This document shows positions 44,420-55,987 of a stretch of 64,000 nt of DNA, piece by piece. The notes beneath the pieces are model-generated. The model saw nothing but the letters and a program-made list of their open reading frames with translations, had not been told where the DNA came from and did not search any database. The stretch comes from Pohlia nutans. Lineage: Eukaryota; Streptophyta; Bryopsida; Bryales; Mniaceae. Within the stretch, counting starts at the first letter, position 1, and each line of letters begins with the position of its first letter. The stretch is taken from positions 2,312,001-2,376,000 of the forward strand of contig CM040103.1 in NCBI GenBank assembly GCA_022496805.1, read 5' to 3'. Both the position numbers and the translations under genes were made by a program.

Positions 44420-44996
44420 TTAACCCCTAAATGCCCTCACCTATGTCCAATTTGGGCAGTTTTGCAAAGATGTATCATAAAATGCAACTAACATGAATAT
44501 TTGGAACTTAGAATATGAATGAAAGTTATACATTTAGAATTTTAGATTGTATCCATACGGTTAGATCTATGATTGCCATTACTAATATTTTTCTATAAAT
44601 TTTGAAACATAAAATAAAAAATTATTTTGAAATTCGATTACGAATAAGATATTGATAATATGTGGATGAAAACTGTTGTGATGGGTTATAATGTAGTACT
44701 CTAGGTGTTGTGATTTTTGGAGATTTTTTAGATGCTTGATTTTATGAGTTTATTTTTTCAAGAACAATTTTAGACTAAAATCTTCAAAATTTTGGGTGAA
44801 ACACTACAACACAAAATTAGGCATAACGTTTTCACAAATTGTCTCCTTTTTGATCGGATCACACATATATGAAGATATCTTCCCATAAAAATTTCAGTAA
44901 AAAAATCACACTGCAAAAAGTGCATGACGGATGAGAAACTACGGATGAAATCTGTACATCAAGCAAAATATACATGGTTGGGCGGTTAGGGGTTAA
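44420..44996 (+). mobile_element. TTAA-bounded element, family 7, copy 1
   Basis: 577 bp, ends TTAACCCCTAAATGCCC and GGTTAGGGGTTAA. Interior blocks CCTCACC, TGTCCAA, GGCAGTTTT, GCATGATAAAATGCAAC-like sequence are shared with 58158-58649. Confidence 0.7.
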
Positions 44997-46752
44997 ACAT
45001 GGGTATTGCTAATCATGGATGCATCCAAAATCAACACTACAATAGGTCCTAATATTCAAAAGGTGTGCAGTTTAGGCAATTAATAATCCCAAAAATCTTT
45101 TTTGCCAATAGGATTGATTTTAAAGTAGAAACATCTAAAATCATTCAAATAAGTAATTCAACATAATTAGTTGAGCGCATTTTTGAAAAATAGAATATTT
45201 TTTAGCATTAGCAATTGAAATAAAAAAATTCACTCAAACATAAATAAATAGAATTTGTGGATACTAGATAAGCCATGTAATTTTTATAAATTTCAAAGTA
45301 GAATTTGTTTAGACCACATAACTCTTTTGAAGCCCATCTAATTAAAAACTGGTCACTTTCAATGTGTTTTGTTGAATAACTTGAAATCCGCATAGAGTTT
45401 GGTTTTAGTGTCAACATAGCGGATTTTTGTAATCGGACTAAAATGCATCCATTGCAAAAAATTGGTACTACTTGCACAAAGCGGGGCATGATTAAAAAAT
45501 ATTTGCACGTGGAAGACATGAATTACTTCACTTCAGGTTCAAAATTTTAATTGAATAACTTTATTTTCATATTTTTAGGCTTCGTGAAAAAAAAATGTCT
45601 AAATTCAACATTTGCAGGCATTGTAGTACAAAGTAAATAATATTTTTAATTCTTCAAAGTAATCATTTCAAATAGAACATATCTACGTGTGTTACAGATC
45701 AAAATTTGAGACCAAAATGACGTCATTTGATATTTTTAAATAAATATTTTGGATGTATTTAAGTAGTAAGGACAAATTGTGATTTTTGTACAAAAAGTCT
45801 CGTTTGAAATCTTTAAAATGCTTCAATCTCGATGTGAATTTTTTCTGTACTATATGAGTGCAAGAAATCAAAATTACATTTAGTCAACTAATTTTTATTT
45901 TGGTTTAAAGAGAGACTCATTCAAAAATGCTATGGGGGCTAATTTAAGAGTTCAAAGGGCTTTTTGGGGTACCCATATAAGACCATTGCCCTCATGCCTC
46001 TTCTTCAAGTTAAATTCAAGTCATTCTTAAAGCTATTTTTGTAAAGGGGTCCCATGTACAAAAAGAGTAGTAAAAACAGTTTACTACGTAGTGTATTTTG
46101 GATTTTCTAGTTTTTCTTGCTTATAGTCTTATAATAAATTTAGGCCATGAAAATAAGTTCTATTGCATTTGAGCTTAACTAAAAAATAAAGCTTACCAAG
46201 TTTAGTGTGTACTCCACTTTGAATTTTTGGAAAACTCTTACAAGTTTGATGGTTATTATAATGGTATTAATGTATTATTGGTATACCAATTTTTTTCTAA
46301 ATTTAGAACATGTAATTTTCATTTAATGTAAGTTTGTCATTGTAAGTTATACCGTTAGGAAATCACAATTGTCAAGCAATCATGTTTTATAATTGATATG
46401 AAATTTCTTTACAAACACTTTAAGAAATCATAATAATTTCATATTTTCACCAAAATTAATGAAAATTTCGTGATTTCTATTAGACACATGTTATCATCTA
46501 TTCATCTACAAAAAATTATAAGGTTGAACTCTTGTCTTGTATATAGTAGAAAATTCGAGTGTTGCATGTATACCATCATTCCATGGTCATAGGCCCATGC
46601 ATTTAGGGGTTAACTGCTAGTAGTTGACTAAAGAATTCACTGTAAACTAAAGCGCAGATCACAACATTGACTAAGAAAGCAATGACACTTTATTTCTATC
46701 TGTGCAATATGCACGCAGGGTGATCACTACACAATTGTATCACAGTATCTAC
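44997..46752. other. AT-rich intergenic stretch, no gene
   Basis: Ends with GCATTTAGGGGTTAA near 46615, which looks like the right end of another TTAA element; no matching left end was found except that of the 44420 element itself. Confidence 0.4.
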
Positions 46753-46932
46753 CACAGGAAGAACGGGAGGGCCATACCGGGGAGGCCAATGTAGATTTAC
46801 TCCCCCCTCGACCTATTTGTTTAGAAAGTTTGGGGGGGGGGGGGGGGGGGGGGCGGGGGGGTTTATCTACATTGGCCTCCAGGCTCCCCCCCCCCCCCCC
46901 CCCCCCGGTATGGCCCTCCCGTTCTTCCTGTG
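46753..46932. mobile_element. Fold-back element with G-run and C-run, copy 2
   Basis: Ends CACAGGAAGAACGGGAGGGC and complement, flanked by TAC on both sides (46750-46752, 46933-46935). The arms continue through CCATACCGGGG and AGGCCAATGTAGAT. A 22-base G-run (46832-46853) faces a 21-base C-run (46886-46906). CACA termini with a 3-bp duplication hint at the CACTA superfamily. Confidence 0.8.
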
Positions 46933-47339
46933 TACAAGAACTAGAAACCTTTTCGCTTGGACTCCGATCCTATTCTTTACGATGATACACTACACTTGCA
47001 CAAGATGCTCGAAAGTAAGCATAGAGAGATATTCTCTTCGTTCCGTGAGACTCCACAATGAGAAACATCTAGAAGATAAAGCTATGAACATAATTCATCT
47101 GTAACTATTTGTAACAGAATTCATCCGTAATTTATTGAGAATTCAAACTACTTGATCAATGAATCAACGTACTCTGTACTCAACATTGACCTTATAAATA
47201 CAGAAGTAGAATATGTACCGAGTATGATCCAAGCTCGGATTTGCTCAGTCATTGAATCTTAAAAGGAAGTGCTAAGTAGCTGGACATCGATTGACGAATC
47301 TTGAAGGAATTGCTAATTGTCAATCCACGAGGCAGTAGG

Positions 47340-49150
47340 TTACCGGCCTGCTAGCTGGGCATGGCTACGATGGACGAGCACTTGCAAATGAATTTCTAAG
47401 AAGACCTGTAAGATCGAATCTAGCTTGTCAATTGTGCTTGCATTACCGAAAGTCACCGCCAGATCGGTAGAATTCTTGGCAATCTCAGTCAGGTATTGAC
47501 ATTCTAACACTCGATCAGATCGATATCTCCAGATCGACACACTGGTGTCAGTGGTGTTCAGTTCTCACTTTCATTTCTATGCAATAAACAACTAGCTTCT
47601 GAGTCATCAATTGTTTGATATCATCATCCACGGGGAGGTCACTCCATTGTTAAGTAGAACACCACGTGCGAGACAAAAAAATCTACTTTTTCTAAGTTGC
47701 ATCACAAAAATGAATCAAAATTTTATCAATTTTTTTTCATGAGTAGATATACACAATATCTATTACATACTAAAAATTCATAACCAAATCTGATGATCTG
47801 TTTTTTTTATTAAAACATACCGTTTCTAACTAGAATGATGCAGAATTGAACTAAAACAATTACTATAAAAAAATAATATGGCTAAAAATTTCAAAAATAT
47901 ATACAAAAGATGTTATCAATGGTTATGTATATGTAGAAAAAATATCATAAAATTTAAAACTATCTATGCCATATAATATAGGGGTAGCAAACTTGTCTCG
48001 CACGTGGTGTTCAACTTGACTATGGAGTGATCCCCCCTTGATCATCATCGATACGATCCCAACACCAGGGTCTCATATGCAATTCCCTGTGTGATTTCCC
48101 TGCAAGTCTCACCTTTCCCATTGAGTCTTAAAGCTGCTTATTCACCAGTTTAATGTTGACTCACCTGCTTGTAAAAGGAAAGTTTAGCACGTGTCAACTC
48201 TTGAGGCTCGGTGGGAAAAGTGAGACTAAAAGGGAAACACACAGGAACCATTATGAGCTCCCTGTGCAAAGTTGTAACAATTCATACTTTTATTTATACT
48301 TTGGGATACATGATATCGATCAGAACATACAGACACTTGTTTAATAACATATATCATCGATCATGAACGCCTTGTGGCGTTCAGCTACCTAAGTACGATA
48401 TCAGATCGATTCTAGCTAAGCTCGAATCTGATTTTCCAACGGGGAAATATGAAGTCGTACCGAACCATTGGCAACGTCTGGAACAGCGTTTTGGATTCTG
48501 TTACGTCAGTGTCTGTATGTACTGATACGATCTCAAAGTTTCGACATAAATAAATCACTAGGAGCTTAAAGTGGATTCCCTGTGTGTTTCCGTGTATTCC
48601 CTGTGTGAATTTCATTACGCAGGGAATTTGTAAAGAGTACACAGGAAAGAACAAAGACACACAGGGAATATTGAGACACACAGGGAAAACTGAGTGTTCC
48701 CTGTGTCTCATTTTTCCCTGTGTGTCTTTGTTCTTCCCCTTTGTCTTTTTACAAATTCCCTGTGTATGTCGGGAAAACGTCACAGGGAATCGCATATGAG
48801 ACCCTGGTGAATTTAATATGGAAACAAAAGGGAGGGTCACTTGTCATATTATGGGCGACGTGGAACTTTTAAAAATGTGACGTGGAACTTCAATTTCGGC
48901 ATTACGTCAACTGTCTGAATCTGACCCTCACATACGGTAATTAGTTGGAAGGGTCCTGAAATGTCAATACGGTATAATCGGAATGATCCAGGCAGCGACC
49001 AAATCATTCCAGTTGGAGAGATCTCCAGACTTGTTCACAGCATTCTTTTATATTTTCTTTCGATTATCGTTTGACAGGCTCCCAAGATCTCCATAGCCGT
49101 TCCGCCATAGCCAGCCACATGTTCATTCCGAAAGTTCTAGATGAGATAAA
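47340..49150 (+). repeat. Upstream part of the D segmental duplication unit
   Basis: Anchors AAGATCGAATCTAGC (47410), CTGTCTGAATCTGACCCTC (48909), TCATTCCAGTTGG (48993) and GCCGTTCCGCCATAGCC (49097) recur in the same order at 52312, 52865, 52972 and 53050. Confidence 0.75.
48063..48809. mobile_element. Unclassified element with CACCAGGG inverted termini
   Basis: Ends CACCAGGGTCTCATATGC plus ATTCCCTGTG, inverted at the other side. It contains a second internal palindrome (48575-48770) built from CACACAGGGAA and ACAAAGACACACAGGG arms. A deletion derivative with the CACGTGTCAACTCTTGAG and GGGTCTCATATGCGATTCCC parts is at 50409-50494. No target duplication was found. Confidence 0.65.
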
Positions 49151-50130
49151 TAGTTTTCAGTAAAATTAGAGAATTTGAAAATTACCGAAAGCTTCATCCA
49201 AAAAGGAGATGAAATTTATCGTACATTACACGTTTGATGTCAACTATCCATTTAGATAATTGTCAAATATGTTAGATAACTTGGATGAAATGTTTTAAAG
49301 TATCCATGAATATTTTGGAATATTCCATACATATATTTCAAAAATATGTTTATTTAACAAACATGGGTCTACTAGATGTTTTTGATGTCACGTTTAACAC
49401 TTTTAGGTTATATTTGTTATATTGAGACTTTTTGTAGATTTTGAGACAGAATGCTAGTTATTCAAAAATTCATTTAAAAAATAACAATTGAATTCAGAAT
49501 TAAAATAATGCTCCAATAGTGCTCAAATAGTGATTCTATAATGAAATTCTAAAAGTTGATGTTACCTATTTATTAAAGAATACTAGTAAATAGATGAAAC
49601 GGTTTATTTTTGAGTCAAAGATAAAAATGAGACTACGAACAGTCTTAATATAACAAATATGGCCAATTATTTAATTTAAAAAAAAATCCAACAAAAAAAA
49701 TAATTCTTTAGGATTCTCTTGTTTATCATACCAAAAAAATTCAAAATTTGAAAAAAAAAGTTATACATATAGTTTAAGAAATATTGAATGCAAACCTTCG
49801 CCTCCACCTATGGGACAAAGTATATGAGCATTCATTACCTCAACATAGTTACAAGAAATTGCATTATATTTTAGTTTATGTACTATATTCAATTTCCAAC
49901 ATAAACATATTGATTTTACTAGAAAACTTAACTTAAATACGTAAAAAATTGTTTTGAGAAGATCTATGCATAATTTCATGTGACAATGTGTGTAAAATCA
50001 AAATACAAGTTTAGTATGTGAAGATTATTTGTCATATGTTGTGAGCTTCACTAGTAGGAATTTTGGTCCCCTTAACTGAGACCTGACTTTCTGATTCAAA
50101 TGCTCCCTTACCTAGGATTCAATTTTTTTT
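49150..50130. other. AT-rich part of the D unit, no gene
   Basis: Aligns loosely with about 53100-54840 of the E unit (CATTGAATATTTCA-type and ACATAAACATATTGATT blocks), the second being about 750 bp longer. Confidence 0.5.
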
Positions 50131-50553
50131 ATGTTGGGTTACAAATTAAAGACCATTTTCAGTCACAAAAGACTAGTAACAAACACACTGAACGACATAA
50201 AGAACCAAATTTCCATTAACGCTTGTGATGCCAACGTGGCCAGGAACTTGAATATTATGCCTGGTCCACTCCTAGTGAAATCACTTGAATTTATGCCTGG
50301 TCCACTTCAGTCTAGTGAAATCACTGATGCATCAATCCGGAATTTCTGGGAGCGGAATGGGTGGCGTTGACATACAATTTATTTGCTCATCAAAGACGGT
50401 TACTAGATGACACGTGTCAACTCTTGAGCCTCGGTGGGAAAAGTGACACTCACAGGGAAACGCACACCGGGAATCGCATATGAGACCCTGGTGTTTGTTC
50501 AAAAAAAAAAAAAAAAACAGGCTATGCGACGCGTTAGCTACAGGTCATGCCGT

Positions 50554-50712
50554 CATACCGACGTGGGATTGTCAGAGACGTACTGTCGGCAATCACGGCT
50601 TGACCACGCAGTCTATTTTAGAAGCTGTAGTAGAGTTACTTACTTACTTACTCATTCAGACACTGACTGACTACCTAACTGAATGCGTGATTGATCTCAG
50701 TCCCATATAAGC
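50554..50712 (+). promoter_or_regulatory. Gene D promoter: CATACCGACGTGGG motif and TATA box
   Basis: CATACCGACGTGGG at 50554-50567, GGCAATCACGGCTTGACC just after, a TTAC microsatellite, and CATATAAGC at 50704-50712, followed by CTGGCCTCCATTCCTCATTC. Confidence 0.7.
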
Positions 50713-51024
50713 ACACCCACTGGCCTCCATTCCTCATTCCCAACTTACAGCCCTTCATCGCCTGATCACTCCAAACATATACCTCGGAGTCTAGAATACC
50801 ATTCCTCATTCGCGCCATCAGCAAATTCAAAGACCTCCAGTGACTTGCTTGTCGATTCCAAAGCGAGTATATCCTTGAAACTAAGAGTCCAGTGCAAGTT
50901 TTGGTCCATTCAGAGATCCTGCACTCTTGATCTTGTCTGTACGAGCGAAGTTCAGCCCATATTCGTAGACGTACTTGACAGCAGGGTAAATTAATAGTCC
51001 CTCAAGTGCCAGCATTGTATTGAA

Positions 51025-51207
51025 ATGGCTGTTGAAGGTGATGGAGGTGGCTCCAAGTGGAAGCCTCCTTCGTACACTGGTGACTACGACGACTGTGAAG
51101 GTGATGGCGGGTCTTCCAAATGGAGGCCTCCCTCGCACAGCTGCGGCTTTGAGCTTTCAGAAAGTGACGGTGGCTTCTCGAAATGGAGACCCGGAAAGGA
51201 GTTCTGA
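51025..51207 (+). CDS. Gene D: small EGDGGSSKWRP-repeat protein, 60 residues
   Basis: Three repeats in the order MAVEGDGGGSKWKPP, SYTGDYDDC, EGDGGSSKWRPP, SHSCGFELS, ESDGGFSKWRPGKEF. The last repeat is degenerate (EGDGGSS to ESDGGFS) and the end GKGF became GKEF, so this copy may be under weaker constraint. Start context and both Cys are kept. Stem-loop at 51282-51296; GGCGATGTAAAAA signal at about 51525. The gene sits in a direct segmental duplication with gene E. Function unknown. Confidence 0.75.
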   Translation: MAVEGDGGGSKWKPPSYTGDYDDCEGDGGSSKWRPPSHSCGFELSESDGGFSKWRPGKEF

Positions 51208-51281
51208 AAGGATCCATTGCCAGGATTCAACAATTAATTCTGTGCATGCAGCGATATACCGAGACGCGTGGAGCAATGGTA

Positions 51282-51296
51282 GTCAACCAGAGTGAC
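51282..51296 (+). promoter_or_regulatory. Gene D 3' UTR stem-loop (one mismatch)
   Basis: GTCAA-CCAGA-GTGAC. The closing pair is disrupted by a C-to-A change, the only copy with an imperfect stem; the flanking TGG and CCA remain. Confidence 0.5.
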
Positions 51297-52019
51297 CATT
51301 TGCGCAAGCGACGATGACATTTCGGAACTCGGGAGATATTTATGTTCTATCTCCGAGGCTTCATCTTTTCCGATAGACCTGTGAATTGAACATTCTGGTA
51401 TCGACTTAGTTTATTATCCCCATAGTTCCAACATTCGGGATTGAACATTCATACAATTCTTTGAGACCCCGTTGTATAGACTGACGTAGATTAGGAGCCA
51501 TTCTTTGGTCTCAGCCAATTGTGTAGGCGATGTAAAAAATTACCGAAATTCAGACAAATAATTATGTATTATGCATCATCTCCTAGGTGATGATCTCATT
51601 GGTCTCTAACGTATGCGTACTGATCGACAGTGCTGGGATCATTTGCATTTGCTCACAATGCACAGTCAGCTTGAATTATGTCTGGGATGGACCAAGCCAT
51701 TGCACTATTGGGTTCTTATCATTAGCACACTTGCACAACAGCGTGAAACTCATGAGCAGATGATTCTGCATAATGTTTTTTTTGAAATGTTTTCAAAAGA
51801 GTGATTAATTGGATCCAAAGTCAATTAATGAACTGCTGGTTCCAGCTGGCGAATCCGCATTCTCGTCCAATGTCATTAACATCTTCAGACACTCCGCAGC
51901 ATTTTGCCTCAGCCACAAACTATTTAAGCAACCTTTTCCGCAAGCCCCGAGGTAAGTACCTAGATGTTCGTTCTACTTGCAATCTATGGCAAGAACTCGA
52001 AATTAAGTGCAAAAATGTC

Positions 52020-52280
52020 CAAGACTCCAAGCTACCATTACGAGGTCAGTCTCCAAGGACTGTATTGCAAGTTGCTATGTACTTTTATAGTGCAGTACCA
52101 TTGAAATTAAAATGAGAAATCTATAAGTACGAGCGAGGACTTGAGAGTCCCAACGTGTAAAAGTACACGTTTCTATTCTCTGCCTCTTAAACTAGAGGTA
52201 CTGCAGGACAAGTGTGGCTTACAGAAATCCAGAACATACGGTACACCTACTGTACATAACTACATACGTGGAGGGTTAAC
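52020..52280 (+). repeat. 3' flank of the D unit, repeated after gene E
   Basis: GAGAAATCTATAAGTAC, GACTTGAGAGTCCCAACG and GTGGCTTACAGAAATCCAG at 52112-52235 recur at 57151-57280. This marks the right part of the duplicated unit. Confidence 0.75.
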
Positions 52281-52299
52281 TATGTGACCGTATATATCA

Positions 52300-55110
52300 T
52301 CGTACTTCTTACTAAGATCGAATCTAGCATGTCAATTGAGCTTGCATTGCCGACACTACTAACGCCAGAACGGCAGACTTTTGTTTGCCTCTGTTGGCAA
52401 TCCCAGTCAGGCTGCATGCAGCCAGGTGTTGACATTTTAACACTCGATGAGATCGACACACTTACTGTTTCAATCTCACTTTCATTTCTATGCAATAATC
52501 AACTCGCTTCTGATTCATCGAAAATTTCGACAGTTTGGTTGTTTAATAACATCATCGATCATGAATGCATTGCGGCGTTCAGCTACCGGCCAATGATATC
52601 AGATCGATTCTAAGCTCGAATCGGATTTAATTTCCAACGCGGAATGAAGTCACGATTCTCTGTACCATATATTGGTAATGTCTGTAAATATCGTGGAACA
52701 GCATTGTGGATTCTGCTGCAGGCGTCTGTGTCTGTATGTCCTGATACGATCCCAAAGTTTCGACAGAAATAAATTGAAGATGCAAATTAAAAAATTTATG
52801 ATTGGTTGAGGCTGACGTGGACCTCATAAAAATCTAAAGTGGAACTTCAATTTCGGCACCAGGCTGTCTGAATCTGACCCTCCCACACGGCAATTAGTTG
52901 GAAGGGTCTTGACTTTGGATGTCTGTACGGTATTATATAATCGGAATGATCCAGGGAGCTAGCTAGCCAAATCATTCCAGTTGGGGAGATCCTCTTGAGA
53001 CTTGTTCACAGCATTCATTTATCAATTGTCAGGCTCCCGAGATCTCTACAGCCGTTCCGCCATAGCCAACCACATGATCAAATCTGAAAGCTGTAACAGG
53101 AAACACTCAGGGTTTTCAGTAAAATTAGAGCAATTTTTAATTTTGAGACTACAGTATATTAAAAATGAGAAACTCCTGCGTGCATCTAGTGTGACATGGG
53201 GAGAGTATTCCCGTTTTCCGTATGTATCATGGGGAGCCTTCCATACATCTGGTGTGACATGTAGAGACTAAAGACTTCTCCATTCATTGATCATCAAGCA
53301 TGAGAAAGATTCTCTAAGTTATGATTTTGTGAAAAATACCCCCGGGAAAATACCCTGAGTCCACGATTTGTTTAAAAAAAATTAAAACTCTAATCTCAGT
53401 GTGGACTGTGAACCCAAATATGTTTAAATATAAAATTTGTAATTCAATTAAACTAAATAGCTAGCATTTGGCACAAATGAATGGTGTCCATTAATGATAT
53501 AAGCTTCACGAATGCAAAAAGGATGAAATTTATTGTATTAGGCGTTTGACTTTGATTGTGTAATTAGACAAGGGTCAAATATGTTAAATAACATGGATGA
53601 AATATTTTAATTTTAAAAAAAAATCCATGAATACTCTTGAATATTTCATTTTAATATTTAAAATGCTTGTTAAATAAATAAGGGTTTACTAGATGTTTTT
53701 GACTTTGTGTTCGACACTTTGTTCAAAGTTTGTGAGGCCATTCAACTTAAGTCCCACAAAGAAGGTCGACTATTTCCAAAATAGATATCTAAAAACTTTT
53801 GATATTTGTAGTAAATTGTTTATAAAGAAATACTAGGACATGATGAACCGATTCTCAACATATAACTAAAGCTTAATCATAGTAGGCTCTAGAGTCTAGA
53901 CATGTTTTCATAAATATTTTTTTTAAATTTTAAATTTATAAATGAATAAATAAAATATTTAAATTGGACTAACTGCTAACATCCAAAAGCGATTTGGATG
54001 TTTTTTCAATAATGAAGATTATTGTGTCAAGCATTACTATCATGGGAGAAGAACATGATCAGTACATGTGTGCCAAATGTTTAATAATTTTTAATAGGTT
54101 CAAAAGATAGATAATTCTTCAACATTCTCTTTTTTTACCATGATAAAAAAAAAATTGAAAAGAAAATTACGAAAAACTTTGACATTCATTTTTAGAAATA
54201 TTGTATGCCAGCTTTTGCCTCTATCTACGGTACAAAGTATTTGAGGTTTCGTTGGTTCAAGTCAGCCGCAAGAACTTGTACAGTAGTACCATATTTTAAT
54301 TTTTTAAATGTATTATATTCAATTTACTACATAAACATATTGATTCCATTGGGAATCACATACCTCAATCTCTAAAAGCCCCAAGGATTAATCCCTTCTA
54401 CTCTTGCCCAATTTGAAGGATCCACAATTCATACCAATGCAACTTAAGTGAGCTAAAAAAAAGTTCTTTTGAGGTGCTCAATAAATCCCATTGTCTCAAT
54501 TTTTTTGGCAAACCTACTCAAAGTGTTGAAGCCGATTTCAACATTGAGGTATTTCATTTTGAAAAATCCCCCTAAGTGAATTTTTGATCATAAGGACATA
54601 ATTCTAATTGCATTGGAAAGAAGACTTGTTTACCTATGTCATCATGTATTGTCTTTTGAAAATTAGGCTTGTCAGGCAACTTGAAAAATTGGTCATCAAC
54701 CAAAAATGGTCTTTCAAACAAAAGCTTAGGGACCGTTTAAAGTAAGAATTTTTTTTGAGTCTAAAATCTATGTATAATAAATAGCATGTGCTTGTGTCTA
54801 AAATAAAAATAAGGACATGAAGATTAGTAGTGTGTTGCGTGCTTCACTATTAGGAATTTTGGTCCTTTACCTAGGACTTGACTTTTCTGAAGTCCTCAAT
54901 GCTCCCTCACGATTCAATTTTTCTTATGATAGGTCACAAGGGACCATTTTCAGTCACAAAAGACTAGTAACAAACACAAACGACACAAAGAACCAAATTT
55001 CTACATCTGCTTGAGATGCCAAGGTGGCCAGGAACTTGGATTTTATGCCTGGTCCACTTCTAGTGAAATCACTGATGGAATTGCTGGGAGCGGCCGGAAT
55101 GGGTGGCGTT
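52300..55110 (+). repeat. Upstream part of the E segmental duplication unit
   Basis: Repeats the anchors of 47340-50300 in order, including GCTTCACTATTAGGAATTTTGGTCC near 54840 (50047 in the D unit). It lacks the CACCAGGG element of the D unit and has about 750 bp extra between 53.1 and 54.8 kb. Confidence 0.75.
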
Positions 55111-55248
55111 GACATACAATTTCTCTGCTCATCAAACATGAATGGTTACTTGTCCCCCACGGACGTCATTTAATTAACGGATCATACGCTGATCAAAGAT
55201 TTGGACACCTGGGCTACGCGACGCGTTAGTTTCTGGTCATACCGGCGT

Positions 55249-55410
55249 CATACCGACGTGGGATTGTCACAAGGTTGTCGGCTATCACGGCTTGACCACG
55301 CAGTCAATTTTTGAAGCTGTACGTAGCAGAGTTCTTACTTACTTACTTACTCATTCAGACACTGACTGACTACCTGACTGACTGCGTGATTGATCTCAAC
55401 CCCATATAAG
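55249..55410 (+). promoter_or_regulatory. Gene E promoter: CATACCGACGTGGG motif and TATA box
   Basis: CATACCGACGTGGG at 55249-55262 and CATATAAG at 55403-55410, spaced as in gene D. ACGCGACGCGTTAG precedes the motif. Confidence 0.7.
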
Positions 55411-55728
55411 CACACCTACTGGCCTCCATTCCTCATTCCCAACTTACAGCCCTTTATCGCTTGATCATTCAAAACATATATCTCGGACGTACGCTAGAAA
55501 ACCATTCCTCATTCGAGCTATCAGCGAATGCAAAAACCTCCAGTGACTTGCTTGTCGATTCCGAAGCGAGTATATTCTTGAAACTAAGAGTCCGATCCAG
55601 TGCAAGTTTTGGTCCTGCATTCTTGATCTTGTCTGTACGAGCTTTCTGCTCCGCTAAGCTCAGCCCATATTCGTAGACTTGACAGCAGGGTAAATTTATA
55701 GTCCCTCAAGTGCCAGCATTGTATTGAA

Positions 55729-55915
55729 ATGGCTGCTGAAGGTGATGGAGGTGGTTCAAAGTGGAAGCCTCCTTCTTACACTGGTGACTACGACGACTGT
55801 GAAGGTGATGGCGGCTCTTCCAAATGGAAGCCTCCGTCGCACAGCTGCGGCTTCGATCTAGCTTTCAGAAGGTGACGGCGGCTCCTCCAAATGGAGTCCC
55901 GGAAAGGGATTCTGA
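55729..55915 (+). pseudogene. Gene E: EGDGGSSKWKP-repeat gene truncated by a 4-base insertion
   Basis: Starts MAAEGDGGGSKWKPP, SYTGDYDDC, EGDGGSSKWKPP, SHSCGFDL as in gene D. Then a 4-base insertion near 55859-55862 shifts the frame; translation stops at TGA 55873-55875 after 48 residues, losing the last repeat. The original stop would be 55913-55915. Promoter motifs, start context and the 3' stem-loop are intact, so transcription may persist. Either a recent pseudogene or a two-repeat variant. Confidence 0.75.
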
Positions 55916-55972
55916 AACTGACCCATTAACTGGATTCAACAATTCTGTACAACGATATTCCGAGGAAGGGCA

Positions 55973-55987
55973 GTCACCGAGAGTGAC
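55973..55987 (+). promoter_or_regulatory. Gene E 3' UTR stem-loop
   Basis: GTCAC-CGAGA-GTGAC, perfect stem with a loop unlike the other copies. GGCGATGTAAAAC follows at about 56223. Confidence 0.6.

Noticed and set aside
46817..47104. 95-codon frame with poly-Gly and poly-Pro
   Set aside because: It is translation of the G-run and C-run of the fold-back element.
48412..48840. 142-codon minus-strand frame
   Set aside because: It is produced by the CACACAGGGAA palindromic words of a transposable element.
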